The notes below the pieces were generated by a model. That model ran no database searches. It saw only the letters and a program-made list of their open reading frames with translations, and was not told where the DNA came from. From assembly GCF_003614925.1 (NCBI RefSeq), contig NZ_QYLP01000086.1, positions 1 to 45,764 on the forward strand: a stretch of DNA of 45,764 nucleotides, written 5' to 3'. This DNA is from Arthrobacter celericrescens (lineage in GTDB: Bacteria > Actinomycetota > Actinomycetes > Actinomycetales > Micrococcaceae). Shown here piece after piece: positions 16,943 through 24,987 of this stretch (positions are counted from its first letter, which is position 1; each line of letters starts with the position of its first letter). The position numbers and the translations under genes were made by a program.

Positions 16943-17852
16943 CGACGATCACCGCGGGGCCGCTGAGCTCCACGTGTTCGCGCCCGCCTGCGCCGGGGAA
17001 GAAGCGCACTTCGACGACGCCGCCGGGAACGTTGACCTTCCAGGTGTCCGGTGCGCCGTCGCCGGCCCAGTGCCGGATCGCGACGGCGGCCGCGCAGGCG
17101 CCGGTGCCGCAGGACTGGGTCTCACCCACGCCGCGTTCGTGGACGCGCATGGTGATGGTCCCGGTGCCGTCGTGGACCAGCGGCTCGGCCGGCACGACGA
17201 ATTCGACGTTGGTGCCGTGCGGCGGGACGGGGTCCACCTGGGGCGCCTTGTAGAGTTCCGTGGCTTCCAGCTCCGACAGTTCGGCCAGCGCCACCACCGT
17301 GTGCGGGTTGCCCATGCTGACCGAGAGCGCGGGACGGGCAACCTCGAGGCCGTCTGCGTGGACCAGCGAGTCCATGGCCTTGTCGCGGGCGTCCTCGGGG
17401 AAGATGAATTCCCAGGGGCCCATGTCCACGGCGTAGCCCTCGGCGGTGCGGGAGATCCGCTTGACGCCGCCCCGGGTCCCGATGGCCAGGGATTCGCCGG
17501 CTCCGAGGGTCACGAAGCCCTGGTCGATGAGGAAGTGCACGAAAACGCGGACGCCGTTGCCGCACATTTCGGACAGCGAGCCGTCACCGTTGCGGTAATC
17601 CATGAACCATTCCGCGGCGGGTTCATCCGCAAGGATGTCACGGCCTTCGGGAAGGAAGCGCGAGGGGACGGCGCGGATGAGCCCGTCGCCGCCGATGCCG
17701 AGGTGCCGGTTGCACAGCGCGGCAACCTGTTCCGGGGTGACCAGGTGCTGGTCTTCCGGGTCGGCGATCAGGACGAAATCGTTGCCGGTGCCGTGGCCCT
17801 TGGAAAAAGGCAGTCCGTTGAGGCCAAGGGTCTTCATGAGGCTTTCGTCCAT
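16923..17852 (-). CDS. dapF: Diaminopimelate epimerase
   Basis: A 309-aa PLP-independent racemase that converts LL- to meso-diaminopimelate for peptidoglycan and lysine. The two catalytic cysteines are in SLSEMCGNGVRVF (near residue 95) and GETQSCGTGACAA (near 265). The substrate-binding segment GHGTGNDFVLIAD is at the N-terminus. ATG 17852 is used; a second ATG five codons in (MKTLGL) is possible. With dapA and dapB it gives three lysine/DAP genes in the window. Its 3' end overlaps the methyltransferase on the other strand. Confidence 0.95.
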   Translation of the reverse strand: MDESLMKTLGLNGLPFSKGHGTGNDFVLIADPEDQHLVTPEQVAALCNRHLGIGGDGLIRAVPSRFLPEGRDILADEPAAEWFMDYRNGDGSLSEMCGNGVRVFVHFLIDQGFVTLGAGESLAIGTRGGVKRISRTAEGYAVDMGPWEFIFPEDARDKAMDSLVHADGLEVARPALSVSMGNPHTVVALAELSELEATELYKAPQVDPVPPHGTNVEFVVPAEPLVHDGTGTITMRVHERGVGETQSCGTGACAAAVAIRHWAGDGAPDTWKVNVPGGVVEVRFFPGAGGREHVELSGPAVIVATGSLS

Positions 17853-17933
17853 GGATCAAGGCTACCTGCGGGCGGGCGTGTGCCTTAAATCAGCGGGTGC
17901 TGCCTGCGGAGCAGCTTCGTCAGCACAGCCTGG

Positions 17934-18851
17934 TCAGCACAACTCCGCGGCCTTGGCGATGAGTCCGGGGTCCTGCCAGTCGAGCCAGGTGATCCGGGGA
18001 TCGGCGCGGAACCAGGTGAGCTGGCGGCGCGCGAACTGCCGCGTTGCCACGATGGTCTCCTCGGCCGCCGTCGCGGTGTCCGACTCGCCGTCGAGCACCC
18101 TGAGGAACTGCGCGTAGCCGAGCGCACGCGAGGCGGTCTTGCCGCGGCGCAGGCCGGCGCCGTCGAGCGCGCGGACCTCGTCCAGCAGTCCGGCATCGAC
18201 CATGCGGTGCACCCGCACGGCGAGGCGTTCGCGCAGGAGCTCCCGGTCGACGTCGAGCCCGATCTGGACGGCAGGGCGGACGTACTCGCGCACGGGCATG
18301 AAGGAGCTGAAGGGGCGGCCGGTGAGCCGGTGCACCTCGAGCGCCCGGATGATGCGGCGGGCGTCGCCGAGCCGTCCGGCGGACACCGGGTCGACGGCGC
18401 GCAGGCGGTCCACCAGGACGGACAGGCCGTGCTCGGCGGCTTCGTCCTCAAGCTCCTTGCGGGCGGCCGGGTCGGTTCCGGGGAACTCGAGCACGTCCAG
18501 GGCCGCACGGACATAAAGGCCGGAGCCGCCGACCAGGATGGCGCGTTTGCCGCGGGCGTGGATGTCGTCGATGATCGCCCGGCAGTCCTGCTGGAACGCC
18601 GAAACGCTCGCTTCCTCCGTGACGTCCATGGTGTCCAGGAGGTGGTGGGGCACTCCGTGGCGTTCGGCGGGCGTGATCTTCGCCGTGCCGATGTCCATGC
18701 CGCGGTAGAACTGCATGGCGTCGGCGTTGATGACCTCGCCGCCCAACGCCAGCGCCAACTGGACGCCGAGGTCGGACTTCCCGGAGCCGGTGGGCCCGAC
18801 GACGGCGATCACCGGCGGGGTCAGGTCACCGTTCACCTGCGGCGTGCTCAA
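17934..18851 (-). CDS. miaA: tRNA dimethylallyltransferase
   Basis: A 305-aa enzyme that prenylates A37 of tRNAs reading UNN codons. The P-loop is [13 protein letters not shown] at the N-terminus. [18 protein letters not shown] carries the catalytic Asp and substrate-recognition residues, followed by VPHHLLD and [15 protein letters not shown] near the C-terminus. Its start overlaps the miaB stop by 4 nt, so the two genes acting in sequence on A37 (MiaA then MiaB) are translationally coupled. Confidence 0.96.
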   Translation of the reverse strand: MSTPQVNGDLTPPVIAVVGPTGSGKSDLGVQLALALGGEVINADAMQFYRGMDIGTAKITPAERHGVPHHLLDTMDVTEEASVSAFQQDCRAIIDDIHARGKRAILVGGSGLYVRAALDVLEFPGTDPAARKELEDEAAEHGLSVLVDRLRAVDPVSAGRLGDARRIIRALEVHRLTGRPFSSFMPVREYVRPAVQIGLDVDRELLRERLAVRVHRMVDAGLLDEVRALDGAGLRRGKTASRALGYAQFLRVLDGESDTATAAEETIVATRQFARRQLTWFRADPRITWLDWQDPGLIAKAAELC

Positions 18852-20449
18852 CTGCGGCGCAGCGGCAGCGACGGCATGCCCAGGGAGACCGCCGCCTTGC
18901 CGTCCTTGCCCGCGGTGCCGGGCGCGGGGGCGCCGCAGGAATCGGCCTGCGAACGGTCCCAGGCGTCGCCGGCCCGGGAGCGGCGCAGGCTGTAGTCGGC
19001 CGCGCCTGCGGGGTCGGCGAGCAGGTGGAAGGCCGCGGCTTCGGTGATGGTGACGGTGACGAAGTCGCCGGGGCGCGGGGTTTCGGCGCCGTCGGGGACG
19101 GAGAAGTGTACGAGGCGCTGGTCGGCGGCACGGCCGGACAAGCGGTGGGTCTCCCCTGCCTTGCGTCCTGCCTGGGCGGTGACGAGAAGCTCCACCTTGC
19201 GGCCGAGCTGCTTGGCGTTCTCTTCGGCGGCGATCCGGTCCTGGAGCGCGATGAGCCGCTCGTAGCGTTCCTGCACGACGGCCTTGGGAAGCTGCTCCGG
19301 AAGCTCGGCCGCCGGGGTGCCGGGCCGCTTGGAGTACTGGAAGGTGAAGGCGGAGGAGAAGCGCGACTTTTTGACGACGTCAAGCGTGGCTTGGAAGTCC
19401 TCCTCGGTCTCACCGGGGAAGCCGACGATGATGTCCGTGGTGATGGCGGCATTGGGGATCCGTTCCCGGACCTTGTCGAGGATGCCCAGGAACCTGGAGG
19501 AACGGTACGAGCGGCGCATGTCCTTGAGGACCTTGTCGGAGCCGGACTGCAGGGGCATGTGCAGCTGGGGCATCACGTTGGGGGTTTCGGCCATGGCGTC
19601 GATGACGTCGTCGGTGAAGGCCGCCGGGTGCGGGCTGGTAAAGCGCACGCGTTCGAGTCCTTCGATCCCGCCGCAGGCCCGCAGCAGCTTGGAGAAGGCC
19701 AGCCGGTCGCCGAATTCCACGCCGTAGGAGTTGACGTTCTGGCCAAGAAGTGTGACCTCGACCGCGCCGTCGTCCACGAGGGCCTGGATTTCGGCGAGGA
19801 TCTCCCCCGGCCGGCGGTCCTTTTCCTTGCCGCGCAGGGACGGCACGATGCAGAAGGTGCAGGTGTTGTTGCAGCCGACGGAAATCGACACCCAGCCGGA
19901 GTAGACGGAGTCACGCTTGGTGGGCAGGGTGGACGGGAAGACGTCCAGGGATTCGAGGATTTCGAGCTGCGCCTCGTTGTTGTGGCGGGCCCGGTCCAGC
20001 AGCGCGGGAAGGGCGCCGACGTTGTGGGTGCCGAAAACGGCATCCACCCAGGGGGCCTTGCTGACAATGGTTTCGCGGTCCTTCTGGGCGAGGCAGCCAC
20101 CGACGGCGATCTGCATTCCCGGGTGCGCGGCCTTGACCTGCTTCAGTTCGCCGAGGTTGCCGTACAGCTTGTTGTCCGCGTTCTCCCGGACGGCGCAGGT
20201 GTTGAAGACCACGACGTCGGCCAGGGCCCCGTCCGCGGGAACGTATCCGGCGTCCTCCAGCAGGCCGGCCATGCGCTCGGAGTCATGGACGTTCATCTGG
20301 CAGCCGAAGGTGCGGACCTGGTAGGTGCGTTGGCGCGCGGGACCGGCGGCGCCAAGCCCGTCAGTGGATGCAACTGCCGATTCGGCTGCGGATTCAGCTA
20401 CGGGCTCAGCTGCGGAGGAAGGGGCTGCGGGAGAAGCGGTAAAACTCAC
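18848..20449 (-). CDS. miaB: tRNA-2-methylthio-N6-dimethylallyladenosine synthase
   Basis: A 533-aa radical-SAM methylthiotransferase that adds the ms2 group to i6A37. The N-terminal MTTase domain has cluster cysteines in [15 protein letters not shown] and GGCLAQ. The radical SAM cluster is [15 protein letters not shown] (near residue 190). A TRAM domain follows about 380-455. About 40 Ala/Ser-rich residues precede the domain and about 70 follow TRAM, so it is longer than the usual 440-510. The GTG start overlaps the recX stop by 4 nt. Confidence 0.95.
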   Translation of the reverse strand: MSFTASPAAPSSAAEPVAESAAESAVASTDGLGAAGPARQRTYQVRTFGCQMNVHDSERMAGLLEDAGYVPADGALADVVVFNTCAVRENADNKLYGNLGELKQVKAAHPGMQIAVGGCLAQKDRETIVSKAPWVDAVFGTHNVGALPALLDRARHNNEAQLEILESLDVFPSTLPTKRDSVYSGWVSISVGCNNTCTFCIVPSLRGKEKDRRPGEILAEIQALVDDGAVEVTLLGQNVNSYGVEFGDRLAFSKLLRACGGIEGLERVRFTSPHPAAFTDDVIDAMAETPNVMPQLHMPLQSGSDKVLKDMRRSYRSSRFLGILDKVRERIPNAAITTDIIVGFPGETEEDFQATLDVVKKSRFSSAFTFQYSKRPGTPAAELPEQLPKAVVQERYERLIALQDRIAAEENAKQLGRKVELLVTAQAGRKAGETHRLSGRAADQRLVHFSVPDGAETPRPGDFVTVTITEAAAFHLLADPAGAADYSLRRSRAGDAWDRSQADSCGAPAPGTAGKDGKAAVSLGMPSLPLRRS

Positions 20450-21015
20450 TCGTTAAGGGTACCGGCTTCGTCCAGCACTTCCCCGACGATCCGGAACGCC
20501 AGGGAGGGCTGGTACCCCTTCCGCGCCAGCATGGCCGCGAGGCGCCGGGTGTGCTTGTCCCGTTCCTCCCTGTTGCCAAGGTCCACGCCGCCCCGGAGCT
20601 TGCGCGCGACGAGTTCCCGTGCGGCCTGCTGTTCATCGTCGTCGCTGAGCTGCGCGAGGGCCTCTTCGGCGGTGTCGGGGTCGATGCCCTTGTCTGCCAG
20701 TTCCCGGCGGAGCGCGCCCCGGGCCAGTTTCCTGGTCTGGGAGCGGCTCCGGACCCACATCTCGGCAAAGTCGGCGTCGTCGATGAGCCGGACCTCTTCG
20801 AATCGGTCCAGCACAGCGTCCGCTACGGATTCGGGCACGTTGCGCTCGGCAAGCTTCCGGGCCAGCTGCTGCCTGCTCTTGGGAGAGTTGGTCAGCTGCC
20901 GCAGGACGATGGCCCGCGCCACCGCTTCGGGATCGGCCTCGGCATCCTCCGTCACGGAGGAATCCGCTGGGAGTTCCCTGCCCGGGCGGGCCGTGCGCTG
21001 GCGCCTAGCCGTCAA
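20446..21015 (-). CDS. recX: RecA regulator RecX
   Basis: A 189-aa helical protein that binds RecA filaments and limits their activity. Family features are [40 protein letters not shown] and [21 protein letters not shown], three tandem three-helix repeats. The proposed start is TTG at 21015, 11 nt inside the recA end. A downstream GTG is possible but has no ribosome-binding site. It is coupled to recA upstream and miaB downstream by overlaps. Confidence 0.9.
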   Translation of the reverse strand: MTARRQRTARPGRELPADSSVTEDAEADPEAVARAIVLRQLTNSPKSRQQLARKLAERNVPESVADAVLDRFEEVRLIDDADFAEMWVRSRSQTRKLARGALRRELADKGIDPDTAEEALAQLSDDDEQQAARELVARKLRGGVDLGNREERDKHTRRLAAMLARKGYQPSLAFRIVGEVLDEAGTLNE

Positions 21016-22051
21016 CGGCCTTCAGCTTCGGAGAGTCCTCGCCTTCGGCTGGCTTGACGCCGACGCCCAGCTTCTCCTTGATGAGGCGCTCCAGTTCCTG
21101 GGCGAGTTCGGGGTTGTCGCGCAGGAAGCGGCGCGAGTTCTCCATGCCCTGGCCCAGCTGGTCGCCGTCGTAGGTGAACCACGAACCGGACTTCTTGATG
21201 ATGCCGTGCTCGACACCCATGTCGATGATTCCGCCTTCGCGGGAGATGCCCTGGCCGTAGATGATGTCGAATTCGGCGACCTTGAAGGGCGGGGCCATCT
21301 TGTTCTTGACGATCTTGGCCTTGGTGCGGTTGCCGACCGAGTCCGAGCCTTCCTTGAGCGTCTGGATGCGGCGGACATCGATACGCACCGAGGCGTAGAA
21401 CTTCAGGGCCTTACCACCGGTGGTGGTTTCCGGGGAGCCGAAGAACACACCGATCTTTTCACGCAGCTGGTTGATGAAGATGGCGGTGGTCTTGGTCTGG
21501 CTCAGGCGGCCGGTGATCTTACGCAGCGCCTGGCTCATGAGGCGGGCCTGCAGACCCACGTGGGAGTCACCCATTTCGCCTTCGATTTCGGCCCGCGGAA
21601 CGAGGGCCGCCACGGAGTCGATGACGATGATGTCCAGGGAGCCGGAGCCCACCAGCATGTCCATGATTTCCAGGGCCTGTTCACCGGTGTCCGGCTGCGA
21701 CACGAGCAGGGCGTCCGTGTCCACGCCGAGCTTGGCAGCGTAGTCCGGGTCCAGTGCGTGTTCGGCGTCGATGAAGGCCGCGATGCCGCCGTTGCGCTGC
21801 GCATTGGCTACGGCGTGCAGTGCCACGGTGGTCTTACCCGACGATTCCGGGCCGTAGATTTCCACGACACGGCCACGCGGCAGGCCGCCGATGCCCAGGG
21901 CGACGTCCAAGGCGATCGATCCGGTGGGGATCACTTCGATGGGCGCACGGGTGTCGTCACCCAGGCGCATGATGGAGCCCTTGCCGAATTGCTTGTCGAT
22001 CTGGGCAAGCGCTGCTTCGAGCGCCTTCTCACGATCCGGGTTTGCCGCCAT
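21005..22051 (-). CDS. recA: Recombinase RecA
   Basis: A 348-aa recombinase and LexA co-protease. Landmarks are Walker [18 protein letters not shown], Walker [14 protein letters not shown]2 [35 protein letters not shown], and an acidic C-terminal tail. No intein is present (mycobacterial recA sometimes has one). AGAGGTG precedes the ATG. Control is discussed under the promoter at 22116-22138 and the LexA box at 22253-22268. Confidence 0.98.
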   Translation of the reverse strand: MAANPDREKALEAALAQIDKQFGKGSIMRLGDDTRAPIEVIPTGSIALDVALGIGGLPRGRVVEIYGPESSGKTTVALHAVANAQRNGGIAAFIDAEHALDPDYAAKLGVDTDALLVSQPDTGEQALEIMDMLVGSGSLDIIVIDSVAALVPRAEIEGEMGDSHVGLQARLMSQALRKITGRLSQTKTTAIFINQLREKIGVFFGSPETTTGGKALKFYASVRIDVRRIQTLKEGSDSVGNRTKAKIVKNKMAPPFKVAEFDIIYGQGISREGGIIDMGVEHGIIKKSGSWFTYDGDQLGQGMENSRRFLRDNPELAQELERLIKEKLGVGVKPAEGEDSPKLKAVDG

Positions 22052-22115
22052 GGTTCACACCTCTGAGCTTTCTCGCTGTGGACTGGCCTGAGGGGCCGCT
22101 TTCCTGTCCCTTCCG

Positions 22116-22138
22116 ACGCTAGTGCCGGCCGCTGACAT
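22116..22138 (-). promoter_or_regulatory. RecA-NDp-type promoter of recA (PafBC-class)
   Basis: On the minus strand ATGTCAGCG, 8 nt, TAGCGT. This is very close to the mycobacterial RecA-NDp consensus TTGTCRGTG-N8-TAGCGT, the LexA-independent DNA-damage promoter recognised with PafBC. It would give a leader of about 58 nt before the recA ATG. The match is visible; PafBC control is inferred because pafBC is not in the window. Confidence 0.75.
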
Positions 22139-22252
22139 TTTTTGCGGGCAACATGCGCTATGTGGATAAACCACGCGGAATCGGACTAGTTCACGGATAC
22201 AGGCGGAGGTCCGTCAGAATCAATTTTCCTCTGAAAGGAGCATAGTCCTATC

Positions 22253-22268
22253 CGAACAGATATTCGAA
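22253..22268. promoter_or_regulatory. LexA box upstream of recA
   Basis: CCGAACAGATATTCGA matches 10 of 12 fixed positions of TCGAAC-N4-GTTCGA. It is about 209 nt upstream of the recA ATG and about 115 nt upstream of the RecA-NDp promoter, so a second, LexA-controlled promoter is expected here. Confidence 0.75.
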
Positions 22269-22335
22269 CACGCGGGCCGCGCGTGTCACCGCTTCGAAGC
22301 TGGGTCCGCGGGCTTGGCCCGGGACTTCGGCCGGT

Positions 22336-22575
22336 TCAGAACTGCTGGGAGGCCCCGTCCTTGATCTTGATGTCGCGTCCCAGCCGGCGTTCCTCGGGAA
22401 CGTCCTGGACCTCGCAGATCGCGAGCCACACCTTCCGCGGCTCGACACCGGCGTCCAGCGCCTGGCCGGCGGTGCGCCCGCCCACCCCGGCAAGCACGAG
22501 GGAGCCCGCCAGGACCCGGGCATAGCCGCTCCCGAACTCGTCCTCCATGAGTCGCCAAAAGTCACTGATCCGCAC
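22336..22575 (-). CDS. DUF3046 protein
   Basis: A 79-aa soluble protein of the DUF3046 family. It starts RISDFWRLMEDEFG and continues with GYARVLAGSLVLAGVGGRTAGQALDAGVEPRKVW and VPEERRLGRD, typical for the family, which nearly always lies immediately upstream of recA in Actinobacteria. I prefer GTG 22575; a TTG one codon earlier is also open. Its function is unknown. Its position in the recA neighbourhood hints at a DNA-repair link, but nothing in the sequence proves this. Confidence 0.88.
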   Translation of the reverse strand: MRISDFWRLMEDEFGSGYARVLAGSLVLAGVGGRTAGQALDAGVEPRKVWLAICEVQDVPEERRLGRDIKIKDGASQQF

Positions 22576-22603
22576 CAATAGAGTCTCTCACGTGGCCGGA
22601 CTC

Positions 22604-22609
22604 TAGAAT
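22604..22609 (+). promoter_or_regulatory. -10 element of the marR gene (leaderless)
   Basis: TAGAAT ends 7 nt before the ATG at 22617, and no ribosome-binding site precedes that ATG. This indicates a leaderless mRNA and favours 22617 over the ATG at 22608, which overlaps the -10. Confidence 0.5.
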
Positions 22610-22616
22610 GGTTGCC

Positions 22617-23117
22617 ATGAGCAATACCCCCGACGATGCGCCGGAGCCGGTCGATGGAGACGGCGTGGATAACGCCCTCCAACAGGTGGAACACCAGCTG
22701 AGCATCTTCTGGCGCCGGGCCCGTTCGCTCTCCCACCAGCTCTCGCGCCAGGTGCACCCGGACATGGAACCTGCCGCCTACGGCCTGCTGTCGATCATCC
22801 GCAAGGAAGGGCCCATGCGCCTGACCGAACTGGCCTCGTGCATCGGCGTCGGCAAGCCCTCGGTGAGCCGCCAGATCGCCTTCCTTGAAAGCATCGGCAT
22901 GGTCTATAAGGAGGCCGACCCGCAGGACGGGCGGGCGCAGTCCATCCGCCTGACGCCCAAGGGCGAGGAAAAGATGCACCAGGTCCAGGACGCGCGGCGG
23001 CAGGTGTTCCGGGAACGCCTGGGCGAATGGCCCCTCGACGAAATCCGTACGCTGGCCGAGTACATGGAGCGGCTCAACACCGCCTATGGCGAAGGAATCG
23101 GCAAAGACCAGGCCTGA
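22617..23117 (+). CDS. MarR-family transcriptional regulator
   Basis: A 166-aa winged-helix dimeric regulator. The helix-turn-helix is MRLTELASCIGVGKPSVSRQIAFLESIGMV (read as a 30-residue region around positions 65-95), followed by the wing DPQDGRAQSIRLTPKGEEK. This DxR-R wing is diagnostic of MarR. The N-terminus has about 20 acidic, flexible residues. It is divergent from the DUF3046 gene by about 40 bp, so it may control itself and possibly that gene. The ligand is unknown. Confidence 0.88.
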   Translation: MSNTPDDAPEPVDGDGVDNALQQVEHQLSIFWRRARSLSHQLSRQVHPDMEPAAYGLLSIIRKEGPMRLTELASCIGVGKPSVSRQIAFLESIGMVYKEADPQDGRAQSIRLTPKGEEKMHQVQDARRQVFRERLGEWPLDEIRTLAEYMERLNTAYGEGIGKDQA

Positions 23118-23170
23118 GGCTGGCCGGCCTGACCCGGCTCGGCGCACCCGATACAAGCGTCACGCCGCAC

Positions 23171-23209
23171 AAAAAGAGGAGGCTCCGGCGCTGCTGCCGG
23201 AGCCTCCTC
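23171..23209. terminator. Bidirectional intrinsic terminator (marR / clgR-like)
   Basis: A perfect 14-bp stem, GAGGAGGCTCCGGC against GCCGGAGCCTCCTC, with a GCTGCT loop (23176-23209). On the minus strand it is followed at once by TTTTT (23171-23175), so it is a classical terminator for the clgR-like gene. It also lies 58 nt after the marR stop on the plus strand. Confidence 0.85.
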
Positions 23210-23248
23210 CTGTGTTGTCTATGTGATTTGGCGTTTATGCCGCGGTGC

Positions 23249-23608
23249 TCAGCGGGCTGCCGAGAGCACGCCCGGGGTGAAATCCCCGCCCAGTTCCGCG
23301 CTGAGTTCGCGGTCCAGGTCGCGTCCGTAGCGCTGCGCGAACTCCTGGGGAACGGTGTCCGGAACTGCCACGCCTTCGGCAACGGCCACCCGGTCGCTGA
23401 CTTCGCGGAGCATGCTGGACAGCGGGACGTCCAGGGCCGTGCAGATCGAGGACAGCAGTTCGGAGGACGCTTCCTTCTGGCCGCGCTCCACCTCGCTGAG
23501 GTAGCCGAGGGATACGCGGGCGCTGTGCGAAACCTCGCGAAGGGTACGGCCCTGGCGCTGCCGGACATCGCGCAGAACATCACCGATCTCGTGACGCAGT
23601 ACAACCAT
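23249..23608 (-). CDS. ClgR-like XRE-family transcriptional regulator
   Basis: A 119-aa DNA-binding protein. The helix-turn-helix runs through [19 protein letters not shown] and [19 protein letters not shown], then [17 protein letters not shown]. This and the position next to cinA-pgsA-ftsK match ClgR (Rv2745c), activator of clp protease genes and other stress functions. ATG 23608 follows AAGGAG with 7-nt spacing; the frame runs on to 23701 but that extension lacks a ribosome-binding site. The upstream inverted repeat at 23773-23793 may be its own operator. Confidence 0.87.
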   Translation of the reverse strand: MVVLRHEIGDVLRDVRQRQGRTLREVSHSARVSLGYLSEVERGQKEASSELLSSICTALDVPLSSMLREVSDRVAVAEGVAVPDTVPQEFAQRYGRDLDRELSAELGGDFTPGVLSAAR

Positions 23609-23772
23609 CTTGCGCTCCTTCTGTTCCCTCGGTGCCGATTCGGCCAAGCCCACATCCTTCCAGCGGACAACGCCGTTTACGGATACGGGCTGCTTTACCA
23701 TCTGTATCGCCTTGCTCCCTCTTCGGTCCGGGACACCCTCGAAAAGGTGCCCCGCTTGTCTTACATCCTAGG

Positions 23773-23793
23773 CGCCCCGGCTCTTCCGGGGCG
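23773..23793. promoter_or_regulatory. Perfect inverted repeat in the clgR-like promoter
   Basis: CGCCCCGG-N5-CCGGGGCG lies in the 226-bp gap before the clgR-like gene. On the minus strand it is followed by TAGGAT, a possible -10, so the repeat would cover the -35 region. It could be an operator or simply a stem-loop after cinA. It does not match the published ClgR motif clearly. Confidence 0.45.
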
Positions 23794-23834
23794 ACACAAT
23801 GTAACAACTATCGGGCTGCCGTTTTTGTTCCCGC

Positions 23835-24338
23835 TTACTTTACCTGTGGTAACTCGGTGCTGCGCAAGAGGCCCAGCACACTCTCCAGCGCGGCGGCGGC
23901 AGCCTGCTCCCGGATCTCGGCGCGGCCGCCGGAGAAGGCGTAGCCGAACGCTTCGCTGCCCTGGCCGGACGCCACCGCGATGAAGACGGTGCCCACGTCT
24001 TTCCCGTCGTGCGCGTCAGGCCCGGCTACTCCCGTGGTGGACACGCCGACGTCGGCGCCGCAGGCTTTCCGTGCACCCTCCGCCATGGCGCGGGCAACCT
24101 CGGCGTCCACCGAACCGGCCTCGGCGAGCAAGGCCTCCGGCACCCCGAGCACGGCGGCTTTCACCGAGTTCTGGTAGGCGACCACGCCGCCCTGCAGCAT
24201 CCCGGACGCGCCCGGGGTGTTGGCCAGGATCGCGGCGACCAAGCCCGCCGTGAGGGATTCCGCCGTCGCCACCGTGACGCCCCGGTCGATCGCCAGGGCG
24301 ACGACGTCGGCAGCGGTCTCCGCTGCCGGACGGCTCAT
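23835..24338 (-). CDS. cinA: CinA-family nicotinamide-nucleotide amidohydrolase
   Basis: A 167-aa single-domain protein equal to the C-terminal domain of CinA (PncC), which deamidates NMN. The motifs are VATAESLTAGLVAAILANTPGAS, VVAYQNSVKAAVLGV, STTGVAGPDAHDGKDVGTVFIAVA and FSGGRAEIREQAA. The N-terminal MoCF-like domain of full-length CinA is absent, as is common in Actinobacteria. The ATG overlaps the pgsA stop by 4 nt (ATGA). Confidence 0.9.
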   Translation of the reverse strand: MSRPAAETAADVVALAIDRGVTVATAESLTAGLVAAILANTPGASGMLQGGVVAYQNSVKAAVLGVPEALLAEAGSVDAEVARAMAEGARKACGADVGVSTTGVAGPDAHDGKDVGTVFIAVASGQGSEAFGYAFSGGRAEIREQAAAAALESVLGLLRSTELPQVK

Positions 24339-24934
24339 GCGCGCCGTCCTGCGGCCCGCAGCCTGAGCGCCTGGAAGACGTACTCGACGCCGGTCCAGAC
24401 GGTGATTGCGAGGGCCGCGAGCATCACGGCGAACGCCAGCCAGTACAGCCAGGGAGCGATCAACGCCAGGGGCACGATGAACAGGAAAATGGCGACGGTC
24501 TGGACGACGGTTTTGAGCTTTCCGCCGCGCGAGGCCGGCATCACGCCATAGCGGATGACGAAGAAGCGCAGGGCGGTAATCCCCCACTCCCGCACCAGGA
24601 TGACGATGGTGATCCACCAGGGCAACTCCCCCAATGCGGAGAGGAGCACGAGGGCGGAACCGATGAGCAGCTTGTCCGCGATCGGGTCGGCGATCTTGCC
24701 GAAGTTGGTGATCAGGTTCCGGCTGCGGGCGATGTCGCCGTCGAGCTTGTCCGTGTAGATCGCCGCGGCGAAGGCGACGACGGCGGCCCAGCGCCAGAGT
24801 CCATGCTCGCCGTTGTCGGCAAGCAGGAACCAGATGAAGAACGGGACGAGGGCGATGCGCAGCATCGTCAGGATGTTGGGCAGGTTCCAGATCTCGGAGC
24901 CGGAACCGGCTTGGCTGCCTTCGGATGTAGTCAC
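24335..24934 (-). CDS. pgsA: CDP-diacylglycerol-glycerol-3-phosphate 3-phosphatidyltransferase
   Basis: A 199-aa membrane enzyme that makes phosphatidylglycerol phosphate. The CDP-alcohol phosphotransferase signature is readable around residues 58-84: D-K-L-D-G followed by DIARSRNLITNFGKIADPIADK (D..DG..AR....G...D...D). N-terminal WNLPNILTMLRI is also typical. About four to five membrane helices surround it. The GTG start is 6 nt from a TAGCCT -10, with AGAGG between them. Confidence 0.93.
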   Translation of the reverse strand: MTTSEGSQAGSGSEIWNLPNILTMLRIALVPFFIWFLLADNGEHGLWRWAAVVAFAAAIYTDKLDGDIARSRNLITNFGKIADPIADKLLIGSALVLLSALGELPWWITIVILVREWGITALRFFVIRYGVMPASRGGKLKTVVQTVAIFLFIVPLALIAPWLYWLAFAVMLAALAITVWTGVEYVFQALRLRAAGRRA

Positions 24935-24940
24935 GCCTCT

Positions 24941-24946
24941 AGGCTA
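24941..24946 (-). promoter_or_regulatory. Possible -10 element of pgsA
   Basis: TAGCCT on the minus strand ends 6 nt before the pgsA GTG. It lies in the 53-bp gap after ftsK, so pgsA-cinA could have its own, near-leaderless transcript. Confidence 0.35.
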
Positions 24947-24987
24947 CCGTCCGGAGGCCGGCACCCTGATTACCGTCCGGCCCATGA

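Noticed and set aside
19025..22066. Very long plus-strand open frame (about 1,000 codons) opposite recA-recX-miaB
   Set aside because: It is antisense to three certain genes. Long antisense frames without stops are expected at this GC content. The translation is His/Gly/Asp-rich with no domain.
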